In this document: piece after piece, positions 18,404 through 26,922 of the stretch
How positions within the stretch are numbered: position 1 is the first letter of the stretch
Layout: each line of letters starts with the position of its first letter
Assembly: GCA_020847375.1 (NCBI GenBank)
Contig: JADLCB010000011.1
Location: forward strand, 278,340-342,339
Reading direction: 5' to 3'
Length of the DNA stretch: 64,000 bases
Source of the DNA: Phycisphaerales bacterium
GTDB taxonomy: Bacteria; Planctomycetota; Phycisphaerae; Tepidisphaerales; Tepidisphaeraceae
Program-made: the position numbers and the translations under genes
The notes under the pieces: model-generated
The model's input: the letters and a program-made list of their open reading frames with translations, nothing else
The model's database searches: none
What the model was told of the DNA's origin: nothing

Positions 18404-19732
18404 TTATTCGTCGGCGCCAGTGGCTGAGGCAGGTTGGGTGGTAGCGGCACCCGCCGCCTGTTCCGTCACCGCCGGCGTTATGGGCGCAGGCTCCACATTT
18501 TCAACTTTCGGCGACTCCGTTATCTGAGGCGCTGCTGATGGCTCGACAACTGGTTCTGTCGGGTTGGTTTCTGTTTCCTGTTCACCCGGCGCAGGTGCAG
18601 TTGTAGGAACCGCTGCATCAGGCACGGTTTTGTTCTCCTGCTGGCGCTGGACATCGCGGAGAATGCGCTGTTTTTCTTCGTCGCTGGCCGGAGTTGGGTG
18701 CATCTGATCATGGAACTGCCGCGCCAGCGTCGGATTGTCGATCTTGATTCGCTGAAGAATATCCTGACGAATACTGTTGCGCATGTGGCGCATACTGCTC
18801 ATCATAAAACTATCGTAGACGTGCTGACGCACCGACTCACGCAGATCTTCATACTTCACCGCCTTGGGCGCAATGCGTTCTTCCAGCTTGATCAGATGAT
18901 AGGCATCATCGGCTAGAACTGCATCGGATACTTCCCCGACTTTCAGGGCAAAAGCCGCCTGTTTGAAAGAATCAGGCAAGCCACCCATTTGCAGACTGAA
19001 CGGGGTCATTTCACCGCCGCGCGGCGCGGTGATGGTGTTGCGGCTCATTTCCCTGGCCACCTGGGCAAAATCCTCGCCGCCTGCCAGCCGCCGTTGCGCT
19101 TCGGTGATTTCGTGCATATTGCTGACTTGAATATGCCGCACGCGCACGGTCTCACCGTACATGGTTCCAAACGCCTGGTGCAGCACATCTTCCGTGATCA
19201 ATTTTTCCACCTGCGGCTGCGCCAGTTTGCGCAGATACGCATTGGTCTTCATGAGAATATCAAACTGCGTCCGGCTGATCTGCTGCTGCGTGAGGAATGT
19301 CTGGAGCAGGCGGTCATAGTCCTCTGGCGCAGCATCCTGGAACATACCGTGAATGGTCTGATCGATTTCCTGTTGAATGTCAGCATCAGAGACTTCGATG
19401 CTCCGCAACTGCGCCTCCTGGGCAGCCGTCTTCAAGGTCAGAAGCTGGATCAGAAAGTCCAGACCGTGTGCTTCGATCAGCGGTTCGACCAACTCATCAC
19501 GGGTAACGACCACTGAACCGGCGCTGGCGATTTTGACATCCGTTTTTACAGGTTGCGTAATGGGCGTTGGTGAAGGCACAACGGGCGTCGAAGTCTGTGC
19601 GGCAGCTGGCGCAACGGCGGACGCTGGCTGGGCCGGTCGGTCCGGACTCACCGTCCGCGCGGGCCGGGGTGCAGCATCGCTGCAGCCAGCAATCATGGCC
19701 AGGCACACACCCGCAATCATTGAGCGATACAT
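18404..19732 (-). CDS. Parvulin-type peptidyl-prolyl isomerase lipoprotein (PrsA/SurA-like)
   Basis: It starts with a lipoprotein signal peptide ending in the lipobox AMIAGC, so it is probably anchored in the outer or inner membrane facing the periplasm. Residues 30-75 are a Pro/Ala/Thr linker, 75-180 a SurA-N-like helical chaperone domain, and about 190-290 a parvulin domain (VRVRHIQVS, GGEDFAQVAREMS, RGGEMTPF). The last 90 residues are a disordered Pro/Glu/Thr/Ala tail. It would assist the folding of exported proteins. GGGGAG lies 8 bases before the ATG at 19732 and 5 before GTG 19735. An inverted repeat overlaps the promoter region. The gene is downstream of fabI on the same strand. Confidence 0.85.
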   Translation of the reverse strand: MYRSMIAGVCLAMIAGCSDAAPRPARTVSPDRPAQPASAVAPAAAQTSTPVVPSPTPITQPVKTDVKIASAGSVVVTRDELVEPLIEAHGLDFLIQLLTLKTAAQEAQLRSIEVSDADIQQEIDQTIHGMFQDAAPEDYDRLLQTFLTQQQISRTQFDILMKTNAYLRKLAQPQVEKLITEDVLHQAFGTMYGETVRVRHIQVSNMHEITEAQRRLAGGEDFAQVAREMSRNTITAPRGGEMTPFSLQMGGLPDSFKQAAFALKVGEVSDAVLADDAYHLIKLEERIAPKAVKYEDLRESVRQHVYDSFMMSSMRHMRNSIRQDILQRIKIDNPTLARQFHDQMHPTPASDEEKQRILRDVQRQQENKTVPDAAVPTTAPAPGEQETETNPTEPVVEPSAAPQITESPKVENVEPAPITPAVTEQAAGAATTQPASATGADE

Positions 19733-19746
19733 CACACAAACTCCCC

Positions 19747-19770
19747 GGATCGATTTTATAATTTCGATCC
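19747..19770 (-). promoter_or_regulatory. Inverted repeat around the -10 region of the parvulin gene
   Basis: GGATCGA (19747-19753), 10 AT-rich bases and TCGATCC (19764-19770) form an exact 7-bp inverted repeat just upstream of the ribosome binding site. The AT core holds a TATAAA-like -10 on the minus strand. This may be an operator. Confidence 0.35.
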
Positions 19771-19831
19771 AGTATCAAAACACGCTACGCTGTATCACGA
19801 CACCCTACACCGGCACACGCCGAAGATGGAG

Positions 19832-20626
19832 TTATAAACCGACGCTGTTGAATCCGCTGTCCACATAGATATTTTCGCCGGTTACGCCGCTGGACAAATC
19901 ACTGAGCAGATAGACCGCCGTCTTGCCGACTTCGTCCGCTTCGATATTGCGATGCAGCGGCGCTTTACGCTCGGTATGAGCGAACATCTCATCAATACCG
20001 CCCACACCCATGGCGCTGAGGGTTCGGATCGGCCCGGCTGAAATGGTATTGACCCGAATCTTCTTATTACCCAGATCAAACGCCAGATAACGGGCATTGG
20101 CTTCCAGCGCCGCCTTAGCCACGCCCATGACGTTGTACCCCGGAATCACTTTCTCCGCTCCGTAATAGGTCATGGCGATGATGGAACCGCCCTGCGGCAT
20201 GAGCGGCGCCGCAGCCCGCGCCAGCGAGATCAGGCTGTAGGCGCTGATGTCCAGCGCCTGCTTGAAGACTTCGCGCGGCGTGGAGGTAAAATTCCCCTCA
20301 TCTTTTTTCAGATAGTTGGGATTGGCAAAAGCCAGGGAATGAACCAGAAAATCAATCGTTCCGAATTTTTCCCGGGCGACCGCAAAGAACGCCTCAATAT
20401 CCTCGTCGCGCGATACATCGCACGGAGCCATCCAGGCATTGGTCACACCAAACGCATCCAGCCCCTTGCGGGCGCGGCGCTCTGATTTTTCCGGATTATC
20501 CCCCGGAAGGAAACCGTAGCCCACCGTTGCCCCGTGTTGGGTGACGTTATTACCAATATGTGCGCCAATGCTGCGATCGTTGGCGATATTCAGAATCAAT
20601 CCTTTTTTTCCATCCATCAGTCCCAT
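19832..20626 (-). CDS. fabI: Enoyl-ACP reductase (NADH), FabI type
   Basis: FabI reduces enoyl-ACP in the last step of each fatty-acid elongation cycle. The fold is that of a short-chain dehydrogenase with the FabI-specific opening GKKGLILNIANDRSIGAHI, the cofactor block LVHSLAFAN (about 94-102), and the catalytic set Tyr154, Tyr164 and Lys171 in YYGAEK and YNVMGVAK with FabI spacing (10 and 7). The C-terminal AGPIRTLSAMGV is the substrate-binding loop and the triclosan contact area. It has 264 residues, as usual. GGAG lies 6 bases before the ATG. It is upstream of the parvulin gene, with about 100 bases between them that carry the parvulin promoter. Confidence 0.96.
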   Translation of the reverse strand: MGLMDGKKGLILNIANDRSIGAHIGNNVTQHGATVGYGFLPGDNPEKSERRARKGLDAFGVTNAWMAPCDVSRDEDIEAFFAVAREKFGTIDFLVHSLAFANPNYLKKDEGNFTSTPREVFKQALDISAYSLISLARAAAPLMPQGGSIIAMTYYGAEKVIPGYNVMGVAKAALEANARYLAFDLGNKKIRVNTISAGPIRTLSAMGVGGIDEMFAHTERKAPLHRNIEADEVGKTAVYLLSDLSSGVTGENIYVDSGFNSVGL

Positions 20627-20804
20627 GCGTATCTCCGTAAATGCTTGAAATCATACTTTAAGAGCGATTGTCGGATGCGACAAGATGTGCAGCACCAATA
20701 ATAGGCCACAAATGCGCCCAAAAGATCCAACCAGCGCTATGAACGATGGAATCTGCGCGAAAATCATCGAAGCAGCACAGCCGGAATGGGTTGCTTCCCG
20801 CCAA

Positions 20805-21515
20805 TCACTCCACCGCTGCCAGCCGCGTGCGCGCCGCTGACAGGGTTGGATCCAATTCCAGCGCACGTCGATAGAACTTGGCCGCACTGAGCCGATCCCC
20901 CTTTGACTCAGAAACACTTCCCAGATTGTATTGCACCTGCGCCGGCGGCAAAACCATACTGAGCTGACTCTGGGCAGCCTCGATCTGACCACGCCGGGCC
21001 AGCATTAAACCGTAGTTGATACGGCACGGCGCGTTATCCGGTTCGATCTCAATGCCTTTTTGGTAGGCCGCTTCGGCTTCGCTTTGTTGACCGGCGATTT
21101 CGTAAGTATAACCAAGGTTGCTGTAACCGGCGGCAGAATTGTTAGTTACATCAATATAGCGCTTCCAGATTTTAACCGCTTCGGGGTATTGTTGCAGTTG
21201 TGTCTGTACAACCGCCAGGCGGTAAAGTGCTTGCTTGTTTTTGCCATCCAGTTTCAACGCCTGGGTGTACTGCTCAACCGCCTTGGTCAGATTGCCTTGT
21301 GATTCAGCCAGTTGTCCAGCGGCAAAATGGCTGGTTGCATTCAACGGGGGATCCTTGGATTTCTCAAATTCCCGATCGGATGCTGAAATAATCTGTTGTT
21401 CGTGCGGGGGCACTCCCTTGTTCTGATTCAGATCATTGGAGCATCCAGCCGCAATGATCGCCGTCAACACCAAACTTATTTGCAATTGGCTTGTACCCAT
21501 GCGAATCACTCTCAT
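20805..21515 (-). CDS. TPR-repeat lipoprotein
   Basis: It has a signal peptide with lipobox LTAIIAAGC (Cys near residue 25), then a short linker and about five TPR units from residue 55 on (YTQALKLDGKNKQALYRLAV, YLNLGYTYEI-like, EPDNAPCRINYGLMLARRG). Such periplasmic TPR lipoproteins act as protein-protein adaptors, often in envelope assembly. The start at ATG 21515 is chosen over TTG 21518 only by codon preference. No catalytic motif. The 180 bases downstream, before fabI, hold nothing I recognise. Confidence 0.75.
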   Translation of the reverse strand: MRVIRMGTSQLQISLVLTAIIAAGCSNDLNQNKGVPPHEQQIISASDREFEKSKDPPLNATSHFAAGQLAESQGNLTKAVEQYTQALKLDGKNKQALYRLAVVQTQLQQYPEAVKIWKRYIDVTNNSAAGYSNLGYTYEIAGQQSEAEAAYQKGIEIEPDNAPCRINYGLMLARRGQIEAAQSQLSMVLPPAQVQYNLGSVSESKGDRLSAAKFYRRALELDPTLSAARTRLAAVE

Positions 21516-21593
21516 CAAATAGCGACAACCCCTTGGGTTTTATCGGATGACGGTGGAATGAGACTGAAAAGTTTACGGCGATGACACGAACGG

Positions 21594-22604
21594 TCAGTTT
21601 TGTTCCAGTAGGTGAACCAGGGCAGAACCAACCTTTTCGACCGCTTCATCCAGCGGGGCATTGATGCGCAGACCGGCAGCACGGGCATGCCCCCCACCGC
21701 CAAACGATTCGGCAAAACGCGCGACATCCACGGTTCCTTTGCTGCGCAAACTGACCCGTATTTCGCCACTGTCGGGCGATTCAACAAGTAAAACGGATAC
21801 CTGCACCGAACCGATCACCAGTGGATCATTGACCAGATTTTCTGTATCGGGAATGGCAGCCTTGGCCAGGGCAAAATCCTGACGACTCAGGCGCATGATC
21901 GCCAGTCGGCCGCCGGCCAGAAGCTGCAACGACTGGCCTGCCCGGTTGTGCAAAATAAAACGCCGGTCATTTTCGTTGTGGTAAAGCCGTTGATAGAGGC
22001 TGTCGGTGTCGATACCCGTATCCATCAGATCCGCAGCAATACGGAGCGTACGCGGACGGGTATTGGCAAATTGAAACCAGCCGGTATCCGACACAATGGC
22101 TAAAAAGAGCGCCGCGGCTATTGGTTGATCAAAATTCCCCACCCAACGCTGCAGCAATTGGCAGGCCATTTCGCCGGCCGCGGCAGCCTGGGTATCCACC
22201 ACTTTCAAAGTCGCCCAGTCTTCCTGAGTCAGATGATGATCCAGCACAAATTTTGGCGCCGACCAATCCACCAGTCGCTGGCGCAGCCCGGGCAATTGTG
22301 ACCATGTTCCTGTATCCACCACCAGCAGCGCATCAAAGTGATCCAGATTCAGATCGGCTGGCCAATTTGTTTCAGCATTGTGGGACGGGATCGCGTTATC
22401 CTGAAAGACAAAGGCATACTTGGTTGGCAGATGACTGAGCAGTAATACTTCCGCTTGAATATTTTTACGGCGCATACCCAGCACCATGGCGGCCGCTGTC
22501 CCCAGGGCATCGCCATCAGGGCGAACATGCGTTGTTATCAGCACGCGGCGGCATTTGCTCAAAGCAGCAATCAGTACATCGTATTGGTCAGCCATGTTGT
22601 GCAT
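21594..22604 (-). CDS. DHH-family phosphoesterase, NrnA-like oligoribonuclease / pAp phosphatase
   Basis: NrnA-like proteins degrade nano-RNAs and dephosphorylate 3'-phosphoadenosine-5'-phosphate with Mn2+. Motifs are THVRPDGDALG (residues about 24-34), VVDTG near 118, the naming DHH in VLDHHLTQ near 143, SDTGWFQF near 192, and the DHHA1 substrate loop FGGGGHARAAG near 308. Length 336 is normal. The ATG at 22604 or the one at 22595 can be the start; a TATCAT box ends 7 bases before the latter. The next gene upstream on the strand ends 49 bases away, so the two may be one transcript. Confidence 0.9.
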   Translation of the reverse strand: MHNMADQYDVLIAALSKCRRVLITTHVRPDGDALGTAAAMVLGMRRKNIQAEVLLLSHLPTKYAFVFQDNAIPSHNAETNWPADLNLDHFDALLVVDTGTWSQLPGLRQRLVDWSAPKFVLDHHLTQEDWATLKVVDTQAAAAGEMACQLLQRWVGNFDQPIAAALFLAIVSDTGWFQFANTRPRTLRIAADLMDTGIDTDSLYQRLYHNENDRRFILHNRAGQSLQLLAGGRLAIMRLSRQDFALAKAAIPDTENLVNDPLVIGSVQVSVLLVESPDSGEIRVSLRSKGTVDVARFAESFGGGGHARAAGLRINAPLDEAVEKVGSALVHLLEQN

Positions 22605-22653
22605 GATAGTGTTCCCGGCGGTTTCACGCGATGAGCGACAGGTGGGTGTGTAA

Positions 22654-24531
22654 TCAATCAGCGTCCTGCTGCATGGCGTCGAAATAATTTTTCACCGCCT
22701 GCCGCGACTGGGGGGGAATCGCCTGGCTTTGAATTTCCTGGCTCACCTGCTGCTGAGCTGAGATGACTGCATTTTTGAAGGTTTCCCGGCTTTCACCTTT
22801 CACGCCGGTTCGGTCTTTCAGTAATGTCCCGGCAATGAGCGGGGCTTGATCCTGATAAGCACTGGGGGCGTATCGGCGCTGAATATCCAATGCGCGTGGT
22901 GCTGGCTGGGCGGTGGAAGTAATCGGACTCTGCTGGTTTTGCTTTTGCGGCGCACTGCCGTCTGAGTGTTGCGCAGCAGTCAATAGTTGATTGGAAGATT
23001 GATTCGCGGTCCCGTTGGTGTCGGCATTGGCCAGCTCCATTGCCTGCTGGGCTGCCGCCGTCGCAGCATTCTGCGCAGTTTGCGCCTGCTGCAGGTCATT
23101 CTGCGCTGCCTGCATCTGTCGTAATTGTTCAGTGAGTGCCTGTTGGGCCGCGTGCAGTTGCTCACTTGAATCGGATGATTGATTCGAGTTGGGCGGCTGC
23201 GGTGAATCGATTGATGAATTGGAGGCCTGCTGCATCTGCTGCGCCAGTTCACGTGTCGTCTGCGCCAATTTTTGTGTCTGCGCCTCGGCGCCAGCCCGCG
23301 CCAGTGACTGGTCAATGGTTTGCCCAATGGCCTCCTGCATCGCCTGCGATTGCTCAGGCGTCAGGTTGGGGTTGGTTCGCACCTGTTGCTGCAGCGCATC
23401 GCTTTGTTTGCGCGCCTCTTGGGCAGCCTGGGAGTCTCCCTGGGCTGCCTGCTGAAGCGATTGTGAAATTTTGTCAATCTGTTCCGGTGATGCACCTGCC
23501 TGAGCCAGTTGCTGCTTCATCGACTGTGGTTGATCGTTTTGCGAATCTTTTGACGGTTGCTCCAGCGCCTGCGCCATCTGCTGCATTTCCTGGACGGTTT
23601 GTTCCTTCTGCTGCTCGTCCATCTGGTCAAACGAAGCAACCACTTGATTCAATTGCTGCATTGCCTGATCGAAGTTTCCCGTCGCCAGACTGTAGCGACT
23701 GGCAGCAAGAGGCCCCTGGTCAAGTGGCGACGGTTGTAGCGCCTGCAGGAAATGTTGTTCTTGCTGTGATTGCAGTAATCGGGCATTCCCCTCCAGTTGT
23801 TTCTGAATCGCCTGCTGTGTGCTCTGCAATGCCTGCATGGCTTTGAGATGTGCTTGTGATGTTGAGGCTGGCGGATCGGCCAGCGAGGCCCGCAATTCAC
23901 TCTGGATAGCAGCCAGCTCCTTATTTTCGTTGAAATTCTGCGCAATCGCCTGCACCTTGACCAAAGTATCCTGCACGATCTGGCGTGCTTGTCGTACCTG
24001 CTGCGCCTGCGCGGCGGGTTGGTTTGTGCTGATCGGGCGCTTGAGCAGATTGGCAGACGGAATAAAACAAAGAAGCACCGCCAGCGCGACCAATGCCGCC
24101 ACTAGCCTGAATGAGCGCGGCAACACGAGTGAAAAGTGGTGTTGCAATATCACCTGTTGCGCCGACTGCTCAGCGTCGTTCACCGCAGCCTGCGCGAACG
24201 GGTCATCGTTGGCGCTACGCCTATTGCGAATAAAGATCGCGGTGGCAAACTTTTCCTGCAAACCCAGCTTCTGGTCGATCATCACCGCAGTTGACAGGGC
24301 ACTAGGCCGGCGCATACCCGCCCAAATCACCGCGCCAACGACAACAATCGCAACAGCCAGTCCGATGAACCACCGCAGATGGGGCAGCGATAGTCCGGTT
24401 ACAATCCAGAAAACCACAATACTGACTGCCACACCAGCCAACACCATCGACAACCAACCCGCCCCACTGACGAATTGCTGTAGGGTCAGCTTGTTGCGCA
24501 CGTGATTTATCTGCTCATCTAGCCGTGTCAT
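22654..24531 (-). CDS. Membrane protein with very Gln-rich coiled-coil domain (DUF4175-like)
   Basis: From the ATG at 24531 the protein has 625 residues. Two hydrophobic helices are near residues 20-70 (VLAGVAVSIVVFWIVTG, IGLAVAIVVVGAVIWAG) and a third near 150 (LVAALVALAVLLCFIP). The rest, about 450 residues, is dominated by Gln and Ala with repeated QQ, QAAQ and QMQQA, predicted as long helices. The N-terminal layout resembles the DUF4175-type proteins of Alphaproteobacteria and Planctomycetes, of unknown function. The TTG at 24579 also keeps the frame open. It lies between the TlpA-like gene and the NrnA-like gene with short gaps, so an operon is likely. No enzyme motif is seen. Confidence 0.65.
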   Translation of the reverse strand: MTRLDEQINHVRNKLTLQQFVSGAGWLSMVLAGVAVSIVVFWIVTGLSLPHLRWFIGLAVAIVVVGAVIWAGMRRPSALSTAVMIDQKLGLQEKFATAIFIRNRRSANDDPFAQAAVNDAEQSAQQVILQHHFSLVLPRSFRLVAALVALAVLLCFIPSANLLKRPISTNQPAAQAQQVRQARQIVQDTLVKVQAIAQNFNENKELAAIQSELRASLADPPASTSQAHLKAMQALQSTQQAIQKQLEGNARLLQSQQEQHFLQALQPSPLDQGPLAASRYSLATGNFDQAMQQLNQVVASFDQMDEQQKEQTVQEMQQMAQALEQPSKDSQNDQPQSMKQQLAQAGASPEQIDKISQSLQQAAQGDSQAAQEARKQSDALQQQVRTNPNLTPEQSQAMQEAIGQTIDQSLARAGAEAQTQKLAQTTRELAQQMQQASNSSIDSPQPPNSNQSSDSSEQLHAAQQALTEQLRQMQAAQNDLQQAQTAQNAATAAAQQAMELANADTNGTANQSSNQLLTAAQHSDGSAPQKQNQQSPITSTAQPAPRALDIQRRYAPSAYQDQAPLIAGTLLKDRTGVKGESRETFKNAVISAQQQVSQEIQSQAIPPQSRQAVKNYFDAMQQDAD

Positions 24532-24626
24532 CGATAGGCGTTGCTCCAGCAACGGTTGTTGTTTCTCCGAATCGCGCAACCGGTTGGTCGCCCAGCCAGT
24601 CGTCCGGATGATCAGACGATTGTGCG

Positions 24627-25928
24627 TTATTCAGCCAAGGCCGCTTCGACCGCTTTGTCCATGTCCGACATGGCGGATTCGCCAGCACCAATGGTAATTT
24701 TGCGAACTTTGCCATCCTTGCCGATGAGAACGCGGTACGGAATTGCCTCTGCACCATACGCCATGGCGACGGATGAATCATGGTCAAAAAGAATGGGCAG
24801 TTTCCATCCTTTTTCGTTTACGAACTTCTGCACCTGCTCCTTTTCTTCCCCGATATTGACGGCGAAAATCATCAACCCCTGGGCGCTTTTCTGGTTGTAC
24901 GTATCGATCAGGTGCGGCATGGAGACGACGCATGGCCCGCACCAGGTTGCCCAGAAATCAAGCAGAACCGTTTTGCCCTGCAAATCTTTCAATGCGACCT
25001 GTTTGCCGTCAATATCCGGCAGGGTGAAATCGGGCGCGGTTTTGCCTTCCCATTCCTTCACGGCCGCCGACGGATCTTTGGCACGGGCCTGCTGCTCAGC
25101 CTGAACTTGGGCGATATCTCGGGCACCTTCCGGGACACTCCAGGCAAAGGCATCAGCTGTCAGCTCGGATTGCGCATCAACCTTGGTGTAATCAATCACG
25201 GCCTGCGCCTGCTTGATGTCCTGCGCGCCTTGGGCTTCGAGGATTGGCTTGAGGTTGAAGGTAATTCGACGAACCAAATGGGTCGCCGGATCGATATCCA
25301 GATTCATTTCCGGGCCGTTTCGCATGACCAGATGCAGCGATTGATACGACTGGCCATCAATCGTGACAGGCGGATCAAGGCTGATGCTGGAAGCGCCCTC
25401 GACCAGCTCGCGGCGCGGATCAGCACTGGTTGCCAGCAAAAGGGCTGGGTCTTCAGTTTGAAGGATGTTGTTGAGCGGTTGGGGCAATTGGTTGCTGGTC
25501 ACCTTTTGTTCTGGCGCAACAGCTTTCATATAGACATTGCCCTTGGTGGAATGAAAGTAGATTTCCTTACCCGTTGAACCGGCTGAATATTCGCCGGGCA
25601 CTTCGTGACGAAAATAGTTGGGAGCCAGAAAACTGGCGGTAGAAGTCGTCGTCTGATTCATCTTGCGCTGGTTCACATCGAAGTCGATGGTTGCTTTACC
25701 TTCCAGCGACAATGATTTGAGCTGGCTGTATGCGTCAACCACCGCATCGAGCACTGGCTTGGCATCATCGGAAATGGTCGCACTGGGGGCGTTGCCCGGT
25801 GCCGTCGGTGGCGTTGGGGATGGTTCTGTTGTCGTATCCTGCGCCTGCGCCAGCGGCCAGAGCATTGGCACGAGAAAAACAATGACCAGCAATACAATCA
25901 GACTCTGCTGAACGATATTCCGCCGCAT
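24627..25928 (-). CDS. TlpA-like thioredoxin with N-terminal LolA-like (DUF2092) domain
   Basis: A signal peptide (LIVLLVIVFLVPMLWPLAQA) sends it to the periplasm. Residues about 50-270 resemble the DUF2092/LolA-type beta domain (YSQLKSLSLEGKATIDFDV, YFRHEVPGEY). The C-terminal 150 residues are a thioredoxin fold with the redox motif WCGPC near residue 330 (LLDFWATWCGPC), the AlbA/TlpA-type cis-Pro loop AIPYRVLI and an APDFTLPDIDG-like entry (TAPDFTLPDIDG). It would reduce or isomerise disulfides, with the N-terminal domain perhaps binding a lipid or lipoprotein. The start at 25928 is decided by GGAG 6 bases upstream. Confidence 0.85.
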   Translation of the reverse strand: MRRNIVQQSLIVLLVIVFLVPMLWPLAQAQDTTTEPSPTPPTAPGNAPSATISDDAKPVLDAVVDAYSQLKSLSLEGKATIDFDVNQRKMNQTTTSTASFLAPNYFRHEVPGEYSAGSTGKEIYFHSTKGNVYMKAVAPEQKVTSNQLPQPLNNILQTEDPALLLATSADPRRELVEGASSISLDPPVTIDGQSYQSLHLVMRNGPEMNLDIDPATHLVRRITFNLKPILEAQGAQDIKQAQAVIDYTKVDAQSELTADAFAWSVPEGARDIAQVQAEQQARAKDPSAAVKEWEGKTAPDFTLPDIDGKQVALKDLQGKTVLLDFWATWCGPCVVSMPHLIDTYNQKSAQGLMIFAVNIGEEKEQVQKFVNEKGWKLPILFDHDSSVAMAYGAEAIPYRVLIGKDGKVRKITIGAGESAMSDMDKAVEAALAE

Positions 25929-26135
25929 CGGCATCTCCAAAAGTTTTTAGCAATCAAAATTGCACGTAACAACTAACGTACTGTAAGACACATCGCCTGT
26001 CATAATGATAGCTCAGGGCTGGAAAAGTTTCGCCCCGGCGCGATTCGTACGAAGATCATCCGGTTTATTACGACGGCATTGAATCCTTGCCAGTGGTTAA
26101 AAGCGGGTTTTTTAGGGCTAAATCAGGCAATACGG

Positions 26136-26141
26136 TATACT
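26136..26141 (+). promoter_or_regulatory. -10 box of a candidate leaderless promoter
   Basis: TATACT ends 7 bases before the ATG at 26149. No Shine-Dalgarno sequence is present, and the -35 region is weak. Confidence 0.35.
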
Positions 26142-26148
26142 AGACATT

Positions 26149-26883
26149 ATGGCAGAAAATAATCGTGTGGCACTGGTGACCGGTGGAGCCAAGCGTGTCG
26201 GTCGGGCGATTGTCCTGCAACTGGCGAAGGCAGGATATGACATTGCCATAACGTATCGAACCAGCGAAAACGCAGCCAACAGCCTTGTGGATGAACTCCG
26301 CCACGCCGGCAGGCGCGCCTTGGCGATTGAAGCGGATCTGACACAGGTCGAATCATCGGTGGAATTGATTCATCGTGAAGTGCGACAGTATTTCGGCCGG
26401 TTGGATGTATTGGTGAACAGTGCTTCGATTTACAAAGCCGCAACACTGGCGCAAACGGATATACAACTTCTGCGCCAGCTCGATGCCATTCACGTCCACG
26501 CTCCGCTGCTGTTATGCCAGGGTTTTTCCGCAATGCTCCGCGAAAATCGCGGCCATGTGATCAATATGGTTGACCTGCTGGCGGCCCGGCCCTGGCCGGA
26601 CTACATGGCGTACTGCGCCAGCAAGGCGGGGTTGTGGAGTTTGACCATGAGTCTGGCCCGTGAATTGGCGCCCGAGGTCACGGTGAATGGCATTGCGCCG
26701 GGCGTTGTGCAATGGCCTGACGACATGCCGCTATTACAGCGTGAACAGTATCTCAAGCGGGTTGCGCTGGCGCGAACCGGCACGCCGCAGGATGTGGCGG
26801 AATTGGTTGAATTCCTCATCACGCGCGGCACCTATATCACAGGGCAAATCATTCGCTTGGATGGTGGCCGGTCGCTCTTTTAG
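26149..26883 (+). CDS. Short-chain dehydrogenase, pteridine-reductase (FolM/PTR1) type
   Basis: It is a Rossmann-fold NAD(P)H enzyme. The cofactor loop is TGGAKRVGRA (11-20), the form seen in pteridine reductases, followed by TYRTSEN, which suits NADPH. The catalytic pair is Tyr155 and Lys159 in YCASK. Instead of the usual catalytic Ser there is an Asp in INMVDLLA (Asp142), as in PTR1. A dihydropterin or dihydrofolate substrate is therefore likely but not proven. The C-terminal ITGQIIRLDGGRSL is typical. Length 244. It is divergent from the TlpA-like gene and convergent with the DUF89 gene. Confidence 0.82.
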   Translation: MAENNRVALVTGGAKRVGRAIVLQLAKAGYDIAITYRTSENAANSLVDELRHAGRRALAIEADLTQVESSVELIHREVRQYFGRLDVLVNSASIYKAATLAQTDIQLLRQLDAIHVHAPLLLCQGFSAMLRENRGHVINMVDLLAARPWPDYMAYCASKAGLWSLTMSLARELAPEVTVNGIAPGVVQWPDDMPLLQREQYLKRVALARTGTPQDVAELVEFLITRGTYITGQIIRLDGGRSLF

Positions 26884-26922
26884 TGGTCATCACGAACGAT
26901 TTGACCAACGGTTCGCCCGTGC

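Noticed and set aside
26044..26053. TTCGTACGAA palindrome
   Set aside because: Only 10 bases, not close to a start or promoter element; could be chance.
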